Shown one piece after another: positions 1-8,242 of a DNA stretch of 37,956 bases; the stretch's first letter is position 1; every line of letters begins with the position of its first letter. The notes beneath the pieces are model-generated. The model saw nothing but the letters and a program-made list of their open reading frames with translations. It was not told the origin of the DNA and did no database searches. Source of the stretch: an uncultured Eubacterium sp. (GTDB lineage Bacteria; Bacillota; Clostridia; Lachnospirales; Lachnospiraceae); contig CAJUIH010000004.1 of NCBI GenBank assembly GCA_910586045.1, positions 26,955-64,910 on the forward strand, read 5' to 3'. The translations under genes were made by a program, and so were the position numbers.

Positions 1-1
1 T

Positions 2-1072
2 TATCCGAACGCTTCTTATCCGAACGCTTTTTATACGGGAACGGAACTTGGTATGGTATTTATGTTCGCCAGCGAGATTGTATCGCTGGCCCTGACCGGG
101 TGTTGTTATGTTCTTGTATGCCGGTATTTTTCCTGTTATACCGCCGCGGACCTGCAGCAGATGTTTCTGGTTTTTATCCCGATCCTGATGCTGTTTCTTA
201 TGAGCGAATATTTCAATGCCATGGAGCCTAGCGTTGTGATTGCGGAACATGCAGGGCCTGTGGAATATCTGGCTGGCCACTGGCAGTTGTTTGCGGTGCA
301 TCTGTTGGGACTTGCCAGCCTGTTTTGCATTCTGTCGGCTTATAAGAAACTGCTGCAGAACTTCCGCCTGCGCACGGAATTATCCCTGCTGGAACAGCAA
401 GAGCATTTTTTGAAACAGTATGTAGAGGAAGCGAAAGCGCATTATGAAAAGACGAAAGCATTCCGCCATGATATCCGAAACCATATCAAAGTAATGAAAG
501 AACTTCTGCGGAACGGAAAATGGGAGCAGGCGGTTTGCTATATCGGGGATCTGGACGAGAGGGCCGAAACCATGTCCTTTCCATGCAGTACGAATAACCC
601 GGCAGCGGATATCCTGGTCGGAAACAAATTGGGGATTGCAAAAAATATGGGTGTCCGCGTAAGCTGTTCCCTCTATTTTCCATACCCCTGCGGCCTGCGG
701 GATATGGATCTGTGCATTGTCCTGTCAAACGCGCTCGATAACGCAATCCAGGCCTGCGGGCATATGGATCCCGGCAGCGAAAAATATATCCATGTGTCCG
801 GGCGCATACAGGGGGATTTCCTGATGATAGAAGTCGCAAACAGCTTCCAGGGAAAAGGCTTGTTTCGAAAAGGGACCGGATTGTCGAATATAAAAACAGT
901 AGCCGAAAAATATAGCGGTGCGGTCAGCATCGAGACACAAAATCATGTATTTCTCTTACATGTGCTGTTGATCATCCCACAGCATCCAGAAGACATTCCA
1001 CAGCAAATGTATGCATCCGCTGCTTCCTGCGGCCGAAAAAAGAAAATGGAAGCTGTCCATAAAGACGGCTGA
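2..1072 (+). CDS. AgrC-like GHKL sensor histidine kinase, 5' partial
   Basis: The reading frame is open to the window edge, so the N-terminus is missing. The first ATG in the window (53) is probably internal. Numbered from that ATG, hydrophobic segments lie at about 1-23, 35-52 and 77-96. A helical linker follows, then the H-box F-R-H-D-I-R-N-H with the likely phospho-His at 139, the N-box around 221-235 (S-N-A-L-D-N-A) and a G-box at 273-280 (K-G-T-G-L-S-N-I). This order is typical of the HPK10/AgrC family that senses peptides or membrane signals and phosphorylates a LytTR response regulator. That partner is not in the window. The first codons carry a tandem pentapeptide (YPNAS, YPNAF) from a 15-bp duplication. 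The family call is solid; the signal is unknown. Confidence 0.85.
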   Translation, partial: YPNASYPNAFYTGTELGMVFMFASEIVSLALTGCCYVLVCRYFSCYTAADLQQMFLVFIPILMLFLMSEYFNAMEPSVVIAEHAGPVEYLAGHWQLFAVHLLGLASLFCILSAYKKLLQNFRLRTELSLLEQQEHFLKQYVEEAKAHYEKTKAFRHDIRNHIKVMKELLRNGKWEQAVCYIGDLDERAETMSFPCSTNNPAADILVGNKLGIAKNMGVRVSCSLYFPYPCGLRDMDLCIVLSNALDNAIQACGHMDPGSEKYIHVSGRIQGDFLMIEVANSFQGKGLFRKGTGLSNIKTVAEKYSGAVSIETQNHVFLLHVLLIIPQHPEDIPQQMYASAASCGRKKKMEAVHKDG

Positions 1073-1109
1073 CGGAAATTGAAAGAAAGTTGGAAGGAGG
1101 AACGTATGG

Positions 1110-1694
1110 ATGGCAATGCAGATGAATGGAATTAACACGTATGCCAAAGCCGGCTGCGCAGACTGGCTGTACGAAAAACAAGCCGCAAACAGGGCGGAAA
1201 AAACAAAGGAGGCAGAAAAACAAGCAGAAGAAAAAAGCAGGGGAACAGACACGGTCAAAGGCAAAGGCAGTGAACCGCAGGCGGTATACAGCCGCAGTGA
1301 AAAATCGGGGAAACAGCCTGCCGGGCTGTACCGGGTCGGCCGGGACGAAAACGGAAACCGGAAAATCTTTTATGAGGATCCAAAAGCCGGCCATGCGCGG
1401 GAAACGAACGGCCGTTCCAAAGAAAATGCGGACGGCAGAGAATCGAAAGTAGACGGGAACAGCCAGGCAAAACCGGCGGAAATTTGCGTCGGCGATACAG
1501 ACCAGGTGGATCAGGAAATTAAGAAGCTCAAAGAGCAGAAGCAGGAGTTGGCTCAGCAGATCCGGTCAGCAGGCGCAGATGAAGAGAAAATCCAAAAACT
1601 GGAGAAAAAACTGGCGCAGGTCGAGCAGGAATTAGGACGGAAAGACAACGATACTTACAGAAAGCAGCACACGGTTTTTTCAAATCCAAACTAA
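1110..1694 (+). CDS. Hypothetical coiled-coil protein (FlxA-like)
   Basis: The product is 194 residues, very rich in Lys, Glu and Gln, with no signal peptide or membrane segment. It starts M-A-M-Q-M-N-G-I-N. The C-terminal part (about 130-180) has heptad-like Leu, Ile and Lys/Glu spacing that predicts a coiled coil, resembling FlxA-like proteins of Clostridia; that likeness is from memory and is weak. The start at 1110 has a GGAGG 9 bases upstream. An ATG at 1106 is out of frame and closes after nine codons. It lies 37 bases after the kinase gene, so it may share its transcript, and a strong terminator follows at 1768. Function unknown. Confidence 0.6.
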   Translation: MAMQMNGINTYAKAGCADWLYEKQAANRAEKTKEAEKQAEEKSRGTDTVKGKGSEPQAVYSRSEKSGKQPAGLYRVGRDENGNRKIFYEDPKAGHARETNGRSKENADGRESKVDGNSQAKPAEICVGDTDQVDQEIKKLKEQKQELAQQIRSAGADEEKIQKLEKKLAQVEQELGRKDNDTYRKQHTVFSNPN

Positions 1695-1717
1695 GAAACG
1701 GCAGAACTTTTTTGTCA

Positions 1718-1750
1718 TAAGGAACTGTCCTGAAATAATCCTGAAATAAT
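1718..1750 (+). repeat. Dispersed end-type repeat with internal 11-bp duplication
   Basis: The sequence TAAGGAACTGTCC followed by AAATAAT resembles the ends of the MITE-like element at 35844-36076 and an inverted copy at 16474-16498. Inside it, CCTGAAATAAT occurs twice in tandem (1729-1739 and 1740-1750). It sits between the coiled-coil gene and its terminator. It is probably the remnant of one end of a small mobile element. Confidence 0.5.
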
Positions 1751-1767
1751 TTACCTAAGAAATCATG

Positions 1768-1810
1768 CCGGAAATCGGTGGCAGACGCACACCGTTTTCC
1801 GGTATTTTTT
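1768..1810 (+). terminator. Rho-independent terminator
   Basis: A 13-bp stem (1768-1780 with 1790-1802, one mismatch) encloses a 9-base loop and is followed at once by TATTTTTT. It ends the kinase/coiled-coil transcript and separates it from the catabolic cluster. Confidence 0.85.
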
Positions 1811-1872
1811 ATTTGTAAAAAGTCATTGGCCTGGTTATACTTTTTTCACATAACAAGTCCATTCTTTCGGAA

Positions 1873-1902
1873 TTTCCAATCAAAAAAGCAAGATGGTATA
1901 CT
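1873..1902 (+). promoter_or_regulatory. Candidate sigma-A promoter for the beta-keto acid operon
   Basis: TTTCCA (1873-1878) and TATACT (1897-1902) are 18 bases apart, giving a start of transcription about 50 bases before the first dehydrogenase gene. The -35 box matches the consensus at four of six positions, so this is a moderate candidate. Confidence 0.4.
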
Positions 1903-1961
1903 CAATTCAGTTAAAACAACCACACAACCACCAAAAATCAAAAAGAAAAGGAGTTATTCGT

Positions 1962-2732
1962 ATGAGTCAATTATTTTGCTTAGAAGGAAAAAGCGCAGTA
2001 GTAGTAGGCGGAGCCGGCGGCATTGGCCAGGCGATTGCGCAGGGGCTGGCGGAAGCAGGCGCGGCGGTAGCGATTGCGTCCAGAAAAGAAGATTCGTTAA
2101 AACGGGCGGCGGCGGAAATCAAAGAAGCCTGCGGGGCGGATATAAAGTATTATATTTGTGACGCTACCGATGAAGCGGCAGTCGAAAGGCTGGCGGAAAA
2201 GTCTTTTGCTGATTTTGGCAAAGTAGACATTCTTGTCTGCTCACAGGGATTTAACAAAAAGTTTGATGCGGTTGATTTTCCGATGGATGTATGGGATGAC
2301 ATGTTCAATGTAAATGTAAAGGGCGTGATGATGTGTAATAAGCATTTCGGAAAACGGATGAAAGAAGCCGGATCTGGTAAGATTATTGACATTACATCGG
2401 TACGCGGCTGCATGGCGACATTCCCGATGAAAGGAAATGCCGGCTATTGCGCGACGAAAGGCGCTTTGGATATGATCATCCGCCAGTGCGCGGCAGAATT
2501 TGGCCCGGAAGTTACCGTAAACGGCATTGCGCCTACGGTTACAATGACACCGATGATGGAAAGCATTGTTCCGGAAGCTGCAAAGGCAGGCATCGCGGCA
2601 AGCGTTCCGCTGCAGCGGATGCAGGTACCGCAGGACTGCGCTGGCCCGGCTGTATTCCTTGCGTCAGAAGCTTCCTGTTTTGTAACGGGACAAGTGCTGT
2701 ATGTAGACGGCGGACTTACCGCGATTGGCTAA
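1962..2732 (+). CDS. SDR-family NAD(P)-dependent oxidoreductase
   Basis: A 256-residue classical short-chain dehydrogenase. The Rossmann motif G-G-A-G-G-I-G is at 16-22, the structural Asn near 118, and the catalytic Ser146, Tyr162 and Lys166 (Y-C-A-T-K) are all present. The ATG at 1962 is chosen because AAGGAG lies 8 bases upstream; in-frame codons back to 1893 have no comparable site. It opens a plus-strand operon with the beta-keto acid cleavage enzyme and a CoA-transferase. The likely role, by context, is oxidation of a 3-hydroxy acid to the 3-keto acid that the next enzyme cleaves. The substrate is not visible from sequence; SDR annotations such as gluconate or 3-oxoacyl-ACP reductase would be over-precise. 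Confidence 0.9.
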   Translation: MSQLFCLEGKSAVVVGGAGGIGQAIAQGLAEAGAAVAIASRKEDSLKRAAAEIKEACGADIKYYICDATDEAAVERLAEKSFADFGKVDILVCSQGFNKKFDAVDFPMDVWDDMFNVNVKGVMMCNKHFGKRMKEAGSGKIIDITSVRGCMATFPMKGNAGYCATKGALDMIIRQCAAEFGPEVTVNGIAPTVTMTPMMESIVPEAAKAGIAASVPLQRMQVPQDCAGPAVFLASEASCFVTGQVLYVDGGLTAIG

Positions 2733-2768
2733 AAACGGAACAAGGCAGATCATGGGAGGGTGCATTCT

Positions 2769-3614
2769 ATGGGATTGGAAAATAAAACGATTATTACTGC
2801 GGCGCTGACAGGCGCTATGACGCCAAAGGAGCTGAATGAAAATATTCCGCTGACGCCGCAGGAAATCGCGGCGTGCGCGTACCGGTGCTGGAAGCTGGGC
2901 GCGGCTATGGTACATATCCATGTGCGTGACGACCACGGCATTGGGGAAATGAACAAAGAAAAATTCGCGGAAGTGATCCGTCTGCTGCGTGCCTACGAGG
3001 ATTGCGACGTGATTATCAACTGCACGACAGCCGGTGAGAAAGACGCCGCGTCCGAAAAACGGATGGCGCATGTAAAGGAACTGGACGGAATCGAAATGGC
3101 TTCCTATGACGCGGGATCTTTTAACTGGATGCCGGCCGGCATTCATGACAACAGCCCGCAATTTCTGGAAGAGCTGGGTACGGTTCTGACCGCCAGGGGC
3201 ATTAAGCCGGAATATGAGATTTTTGATACTGGTATGATCGGCATTGTAGATTACTATGTAAAAAAAGGCGTGTTAAAAACACCGGGGCAGTATTGTTTCG
3301 TATTGGGTGTCAAAGGCGGTATGGATGCGACCGTGGATAACCTGGTCTTTTTAAAGAATATGCTCCCGCCAGGAAGTACCTGGAGCGCATTTGGGATCGG
3401 CAAGGACCATCTGCCGATTATGTATGCAGCACTGGCAATGGGCGGGCATATCCGCGTAGGGCTGGAAGACAATGTCTATTACAGCAAGGGTGTAAAAGCA
3501 TCCAATGAGTCTTTGGTAGAACGGGCGGTACGCGTCGTAAAAGAATTTGGCAAAGAGCCGGCGACGCCCGCACAGGCAAGGGAAATCCTCGGACTGAAAC
3601 CACTGGAACGGTAA
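2769..3614 (+). CDS. Beta-keto acid cleavage enzyme (BKACE/DUF849, Kce-like)
   Basis: A 281-residue protein of the BKACE family, TIM-barrel zinc enzymes that cleave a beta-keto acid with acetyl-CoA to give acetoacetate and a new acyl-CoA. The zinc ligands are visible: V-H-I-H-V-R-D gives His49 and His51, and G-L-E-D-N gives Glu233. Length and the N-terminal T-A-A-L-T-G-A pattern fit the family. The ATG at 2769 is preceded by GGGAGG at 9 bases; a GTG at 2760 overlaps that site and is rejected. Family members act on 3-keto-5-aminohexanoate, dehydrocarnitine and other keto acids, so the specificity here is open. There is no lysine-fermentation gene set beside it, which argues against a canonical Kce. 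It lies 36 bases after the dehydrogenase gene. Confidence 0.9.
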   Translation: MGLENKTIITAALTGAMTPKELNENIPLTPQEIAACAYRCWKLGAAMVHIHVRDDHGIGEMNKEKFAEVIRLLRAYEDCDVIINCTTAGEKDAASEKRMAHVKELDGIEMASYDAGSFNWMPAGIHDNSPQFLEELGTVLTARGIKPEYEIFDTGMIGIVDYYVKKGVLKTPGQYCFVLGVKGGMDATVDNLVFLKNMLPPGSTWSAFGIGKDHLPIMYAALAMGGHIRVGLEDNVYYSKGVKASNESLVERAVRVVKEFGKEPATPAQAREILGLKPLER

Positions 3615-3652
3615 ATGGCAAACGAAAAGGAAAGGACAAAACAGGTGCCTGT

Positions 3653-4957
3653 ATGAGTTGGAAAGAAATATATGAAAGCAGGGTGATGACAGCGGAAGAA
3701 GCGCTGAAAAAGATCCCTGCGGACAGCCGGGTTTTTTTCGCGCATTCCATGAGTGAACCAACGTATCTGGTTGACTATATGTGTGATCACAAAGAATGGT
3801 TTACAAATGTCGAGATCTGTCATCTTGGCTCCAGCGGAAAACACCGTTACTGCAACGAAGAAGGAATGGAAGGGCATTTGCGCCACAATTCATTTTTTGT
3901 CAGCGGGCTTAGCCGAAAGGCGGTATCGGAAGGGCGCGCGGATTTTACGCCCGCGTTTTTCCATGAGCTTCCGCGCCTGATCAGGGAAAAAGTAATACCG
4001 GTCGACGCCTTGCTGCTTACCGTAACGCCTCCGGATAAAAACGGAAAAGTAAGCCTGGGCCTTTCGTGTGATTATACAAAGGAGTGCGTAAAAAGCGCGC
4101 CGCTTGTCATTGCGCAGGTCAACGACCAGTGGCCGTTTGCGATGGGCGGGGCGGTGATTGACGTATCCGAAATCGACTGTTTCATACCGCACAACGCGCC
4201 GATACCGGAACTGCAGCCCGGGCCTTTAACCGAAGTAGAGCTTGGCATCGGAAAAAACTGTGCCGCACTGGTGGAAGACGGAGATACAATCCAGCTTGGC
4301 ATCGGTTCCATCCCGGACGCCGTATGCGCTTCGCTGACCGATAAAAAAGATCTCGGCGTCCATACGGAACTGATGTGCGACGGCGTGATGAACCTGGTCA
4401 AGGCAGGCGTAATTACAAACGCGAAAAAGAAAATCGACCCAGGCGTGTGCACGGCGGCATTTATTATGGGTACAAGAAAGATGTACGACTTTGTGGATCA
4501 TAATCCGCTGATCAATATGCAGCCGGTCGATTATACGAACCATCCGGTAACGATTGCGAAGCTGGACCATATTGTCAGCATTAATTCCGCTGTCCAGGTC
4601 GATTTCCAGGGCCAGGTTTGTTCCGAATCGATCGGGCTGACGCAGATCAGCGCGACCGGAGGGCAGGTCGATTTTGTACGCGGGGCCGCGATGGCCGATC
4701 ATGGCAAGGCCATTATCGCAATGCCTTCTACGGTAAACGGCAAAATTTCTAAAATTGTACCGCTGTTGGATGAAGGGGCAACGGTTACCACATGCCGCTG
4801 CGATGTGGATTATGTTATAACAGAGTATGGCATCGCGCATCTGAAAGGAAAGACATTAAAGCAGCGTTCCAAAGCGCTGATTGAGATTGCGCATCCGAAA
4901 TTCAAACCGGAGCTGATTACCGCCTTTGAAGAACGTTATCACTACAAATATGAGTAG
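3653..4957 (+). CDS. Acetyl-CoA hydrolase/4-hydroxybutyrate CoA-transferase family protein
   Basis: A 434-residue class I CoA-transferase of the acetyl-CoA hydrolase/4-hydroxybutyrate CoA-transferase type. Seen are the motif G-I-G-S-I-P-D-A at about 216-223, the catalytic-Glu region G-V-H-T-E-L with Glu239, and the C-terminal G-L-T-Q-I-S-A-T-G-G-Q segment that binds CoA. Such enzymes form a glutamyl-CoA thioester and exchange CoA between acyl groups and acetate. In this operon it could take the acyl-CoA made by the BKACE reaction and regenerate acetyl-CoA, closing the cycle, or activate the incoming acid. It starts 38 bases after the BKACE gene; the ribosome site is weak, which suggests translation is helped by its neighbour. 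Confidence 0.88.
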   Translation: MSWKEIYESRVMTAEEALKKIPADSRVFFAHSMSEPTYLVDYMCDHKEWFTNVEICHLGSSGKHRYCNEEGMEGHLRHNSFFVSGLSRKAVSEGRADFTPAFFHELPRLIREKVIPVDALLLTVTPPDKNGKVSLGLSCDYTKECVKSAPLVIAQVNDQWPFAMGGAVIDVSEIDCFIPHNAPIPELQPGPLTEVELGIGKNCAALVEDGDTIQLGIGSIPDAVCASLTDKKDLGVHTELMCDGVMNLVKAGVITNAKKKIDPGVCTAAFIMGTRKMYDFVDHNPLINMQPVDYTNHPVTIAKLDHIVSINSAVQVDFQGQVCSESIGLTQISATGGQVDFVRGAAMADHGKAIIAMPSTVNGKISKIVPLLDEGATVTTCRCDVDYVITEYGIAHLKGKTLKQRSKALIEIAHPKFKPELITAFEERYHYKYE

Positions 4958-5155
4958 GCGGGAGCAAGGAACGAACCGCAAAATAAGAATCAAAAGAATT
5001 TCTATAAAATAAAAAAAGGAATACTGTCTGACAGCAGGCAGGGAGTAGATTTGCGAGATCCGTATGCCGCCAGATTGGCTTCTTGTGTTCAAACAATCGC
5101 TGTTTCCCCCGAATCACTTTTGTTTTATAATGCAAGGAGTCAATCTGTCGGTATA

Positions 5156-5533
5156 CTAAAAGTCATTTTGTAAAAAAGAAGAAAATTCTTTTTGAAAAAT
5201 AGGAAGCGAAGGGTTGGTATTTTCCTTTTTCCATATAAGGTTTAGGTCAACCCGGCAGTAATCGTCAAGGATCGGTATAAATACCATGCCGTTGAGCATA
5301 TGCTGCAGATGGTCCGGCAGGATGAAAAACCTTTCATTTAAGCTGACAAAAAACATCCCGGTCTCAATATTCGGCACTTCGCGGACAATATTATGTTCGA
5401 TTCCCATCCGCTTAAACAGCGATTTGTGATAGTCAAACGTAATCGGCGAAGTGGATTTTGCAAAGGAAATAATGGGCATCCCGTCCAGCTCTTTAAAGTG
5501 AATGGCGGATTTTTGGGCAAACCAAAGAAATCA
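5156..5533 (-). pseudogene. Truncated LysR-type regulator (effector domain only)
   Basis: On the minus strand an open frame from 5533 down to 5156 encodes the C-terminal half of a LysR effector-binding domain (H-F-K-E-L-D-G-M-P-I-I-S-F at the start, then a stretch ending in an F-L-Q tail). The first in-frame ATG (5479) is internal to the fold, with no ribosome site, and a TGA stops the frame at 5531. The helix-turn-helix half is absent; an A-rich tandem repeat stands where it should be. It lies between the two halves of the keto-acid cluster, the usual place for a divergent LysR regulator, so it was probably the regulator of this cluster and has decayed. Confidence 0.7.
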
Positions 5534-5569
5534 AAAATCAAAGAAATAAAAAATCAAAGAAATAAAAAA
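5522..5569 (+). repeat. Three tandem copies of a 16-bp A-rich unit
   Basis: Units at 5522-5537, 5538-5553 and 5554-5569; the last two are identical (TCAAAGAAATAAAAAA) and the first differs at two positions. The first unit overlaps the broken end of the LysR remnant, so the expansion may mark the deletion point. It ends about 50 bases before the next gene start. Confidence 0.7.
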
Positions 5570-5616
5570 CAAAAATGATGAAAAAAAACGATTAAAAAGC
5601 GAAGAGGAGAACCGAA

Positions 5617-6405
5617 ATGCAACAAAACAATTGGCCCATAAAGCTGCCGTCTTTCGATTTTACAGGTAAAACAGCCGTCATAACAGGCGGGACAAAAGGG
5701 ATCGGCTATGCCGCGGCCATGGCATTCGCGCGCTGCGGGGCAAAGGTAGCCGTATCCAGCAGAAACCAGGCAGATTGCGCGCGGGCCGCAGAAGAAATCC
5801 AAAACCTGGGAGGGCAGGCCGCGGGATTCCAGGCGGACGTCAGCGATGTACCGCAGGCCGAAGCATTGATTGCACAGGCCTGCCAACATTTCGGCAGCGT
5901 CGACATTTTAGTCAACAGCGCAGGGATCGCCGTCACAAAGAAATTATTAGATCTGGAAGAAGCCGATTATGACAACGTAATGAATACAAATGTAAAAGGG
6001 CTGCTGTTTGCTTCCAAGGCTGCGGCCAGCGTAATGCGCGGCCAACCCGCAGGCGGCAGGATCATACAGGTCGCGTCCGTCAGCGGCCTGAAAGGTTCCA
6101 ACGGGATGTCGGTATACGGCGCATCCAAAGCAGCCGTAATCAATCTGACAAAGACCATGGCGATCGAATGGAGCCGTTACGGAATTTCCATAAACGCGGT
6201 CTGCCCAGGCTATGTAGAAACAAATATCAACCGCGACGTATTTGCAAATCCGCAATACCGCGAAAAAACGATCCGGAGCATACCGCAGCGAAGGTTAGGG
6301 ACCGTCGACGAAGTAGCTTCGCTTATTTTATATCTGGCATCGGATTTGGCGTATATGATTACGGGAGAATCCGTCGTTGCGGATATGGGAAGTATCTGCG
6401 GGTAG
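5617..6405 (+). CDS. SDR-family oxidoreductase (second copy)
   Basis: A 262-residue classical SDR. The cofactor motif T-G-G-T-K-G-I-G ends at 30, N-S-A-G is at 100-103, and Ser154, Tyr167 and Lys171 (Y-G-A-S-K) complete the catalytic set. The start has AGAGGAGA about 8 bases upstream. It differs clearly from the dehydrogenase at 1962 in sequence and in its longer N-terminus, so it is not a recent duplicate. It may oxidise a different hydroxyl group of the same substrate or act on a stereoisomer. It is on the plus strand and is followed by a large palindromic repeat element, then by minus-strand genes. Confidence 0.9.
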   Translation: MQQNNWPIKLPSFDFTGKTAVITGGTKGIGYAAAMAFARCGAKVAVSSRNQADCARAAEEIQNLGGQAAGFQADVSDVPQAEALIAQACQHFGSVDILVNSAGIAVTKKLLDLEEADYDNVMNTNVKGLLFASKAAASVMRGQPAGGRIIQVASVSGLKGSNGMSVYGASKAAVINLTKTMAIEWSRYGISINAVCPGYVETNINRDVFANPQYREKTIRSIPQRRLGTVDEVASLILYLASDLAYMITGESVVADMGSICG

Positions 6406-6445
6406 GGGGCGGACGCTTCTTGGATGCCTGGACGTTTCTTGGATA

Positions 6446-6691
6446 CCCGGACGCCGGATGGAGAAAAAGTTCCCTTTCTAGTATTCCGCTGAAGAAAAGC
6501 AAGAAGTTCTAAGTTTTCTGCTCGTAAACAGGATTTTGGGACACGGATGTCCCAAAAAGGGCCTGCCCGCCAGGGACGGCGGTGCAGGCCCGGTCCGTCC
6601 GGCTTCAAAACGAAAATGCAGAAAACTTAGAACTTCTTGCTTTTCGGAGAGTCACCGCAGCCAGAAAAAGTTCCCTCCCCAGGCGTCCGGG
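6446..6691. repeat. Large palindromic intergenic element A
   Basis: Outer 10-bp arms CCCGGACGCC (6446-6455) and GGCGTCCGGG (6682-6691) enclose perfect 27-bp inverted arms at 6495-6521 and 6618-6644. The apical part holds two more hairpins: a perfect 10-bp stem at 6534-6543/6548-6557 and a GC-rich one with GGGCCTGC at 6559-6566 pairing with GCAGGCCC at 6584-6591. AGAAAAAGTTCCCT occurs as a direct repeat on both sides (from 6462 and from 6663). A 19-20 bp direct repeat (GGACG-TTCTTGGAT type) lies just outside at 6411-6449. It is related to element B at 13951-14257. Confidence 0.8.
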
Positions 6692-6726
6692 AGGCCGGAA
6701 AGCTGGAAAGCCGGAAAGCCAGCTTG

Positions 6727-7229
6727 TCATTCTTCCTTTACTGGAAAACGCTTCATACAAAAATGAAGCCCCATACTGCACACAGCGGCAAGCACAATGC
6801 CCGCAACCAATGTAAAGCCCAGGCCCGCAACATTTCCGCCTCCCTGCGAAAAAGTCAGGCAGACGCCGGCGAAAATAAACGGCATCAGGCCAAACGGCGT
6901 TTGCGCCAGCGGCCCTAAATGGATCACCATGGCAAGCGCGGTTCCGATTACAATCGCCACAAAGTCTGTTATACGCGGGCCGAATTCAAGACTGCCAAAC
7001 CACCGGATCAGCAGAAAATCAAATTGCCCCCAGGCCATGCCGCACAAAGCGGAGAGGATGCAGCAGCCGAACTGTTTCGGCGCAAGGTCCATACCAAAAA
7101 ATACAGCCATACATACAAACATCATCCATGGGATACCGAACGAAGCGAAATAGACCATGTAGAAATGGTTAAACAGCGCGGTCCATATACTGGTCCATAA
7201 AGAAAAGCAGAGTATCGTTTTTTACTCAT
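6727..7229 (-). CDS. DUF1097-like membrane protein, frameshifted near its start
   Basis: The frame from 7158 to 6727 encodes about 143 residues with four to five membrane helices, resembling DUF1097/YcdZ-type small membrane proteins (moderate confidence). The best start is the ATG at 7229, which has GGAGG 6 bases upstream, but it runs M-S-K-K and then leaves the frame. One extra A in the six-A tract a few codons in would join it to the long frame, reading S-L-W-T-S-I-W-T-A-L-F-N-H-F before M158-frame sequence, a good first helix. As given, the gene is broken, slippage-dependent, or contains a one-base sequence error. It is 35 bases downstream of the hydrolase gene on the same strand. Confidence 0.6.
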
Positions 7230-7264
7230 TGCTACCTCCTGTCAGGATAACCGGACTGCCTGTG

Positions 7265-8242
7265 TCAGGAAAACAGCGCGGCTGGGTTTGCGGCGAGCAG
7301 CGCGTCGATCTGCGTATCCGAAAGCCCTCTTTTTTTCAGGCCCGGCAGTACTTTTTTTCCGATATTGCGGATATTTGCGTCTTTCATCGCGTCTTTCATA
7401 AAGTCCGTCATAATCAGCCCGCGTCCCAGATTGACATTTACCGAATCATGTCCAAGCAGCAGCTTGTCCCCGTACCCTTTTTCTAACAGCTTTTGAATCA
7501 GGTCCATTCGCTGTTCGTCCGTAGGGGTGTGGAACAGTTTGCCTTCCAGGCCGAAGCGGTCCAGATTGACATATACGCCGTATGCCAATACTTGTTCGTG
7601 GTAAGCGGCGTCAACGCTGCCGCACATATGCCCTATGGCGATTTTGGACGGATCGGCGCCCTCACTGGTCAGCAGGTCAGCCTGTTTTGGACCCATAGTC
7701 CCAAGCTGCGTATGGGTGATGATGACGCAGCCGGTTTCTTTTTGGGCGCGTGCAGCGGCACAAAAGAAGATTTCTTCCATCGGGGTAATCTGGCCTTTGC
7801 TGCTTGCCAGTTTGATCACGCCGGCTTTGATATCCGTATCCTCAATCCCTTTCGTTAGTTCTGTTACCATCATTTCATAGATTTCCTCTTCGATATTTGA
7901 AAAACCCCTGCGGAAATTCCAGTACGCATAGGCGCTTTCGTCCTGGAAATAATAGCCGGTAGAACAAATAATGTGCATGCCGGTTATCTGCGCGATTTTT
8001 TTCAAAAACCGGACATTGCGGCCGCATTCGTTGGTCGTAGCGTCTACAATTGTGGAGATTCCATAAGCGCGTGCGTCTTCCGCAGCCTGCACGCAGACGT
8101 CTGTATATTCCGCTTCCCGGAACCCTCCTAAGGTAGCGTCTCCCTGCCATCCGGCAAATCCAAATAAAAAGTGTTCATGCATAAGCGTGCGGCCAAGCCG
8201 GTCTGCACGGACTGGGCCAGTAACGGTTTGGACATCGTTCAT
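7265..8242 (-). CDS. Phosphotriesterase-family metal-dependent hydrolase
   Basis: A 325-residue amidohydrolase-superfamily protein of the phosphotriesterase/lactonase-like group. All binuclear-metal ligands can be placed: M-H-E-H gives His22 and His24, the likely carboxylated Lys144 (G-V-I-K-L), His177 (I-T-H-T), His205 (I-G-H-M) and Asp266 (L-G-H-D). The ATG at 8242 has GGAGG about 8 bases upstream. Natural substrates of this family are usually lactones, esters or amides, not organophosphates. In this cluster it could open a lactone or hydrolyse an acyl conjugate to release the hydroxy acid for the dehydrogenases. It is divergent from the MFS gene across a 422-base gap. Confidence 0.88.
   Translation of the reverse strand: MNDVQTVTGPVRADRLGRTLMHEHFLFGFAGWQGDATLGGFREAEYTDVCVQAAEDARAYGISTIVDATTNECGRNVRFLKKIAQITGMHIICSTGYYFQDESAYAYWNFRRGFSNIEEEIYEMMVTELTKGIEDTDIKAGVIKLASSKGQITPMEEIFFCAAARAQKETGCVIITHTQLGTMGPKQADLLTSEGADPSKIAIGHMCGSVDAAYHEQVLAYGVYVNLDRFGLEGKLFHTPTDEQRMDLIQKLLEKGYGDKLLLGHDSVNVNLGRGLIMTDFMKDAMKDANIRNIGKKVLPGLKKRGLSDTQIDALLAANPAALFS

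Noticed and set aside
5522..5569. CRISPR-like array
   Set aside because: The units are contiguous, A-rich and without spacers; the same holds for 28741-28774.
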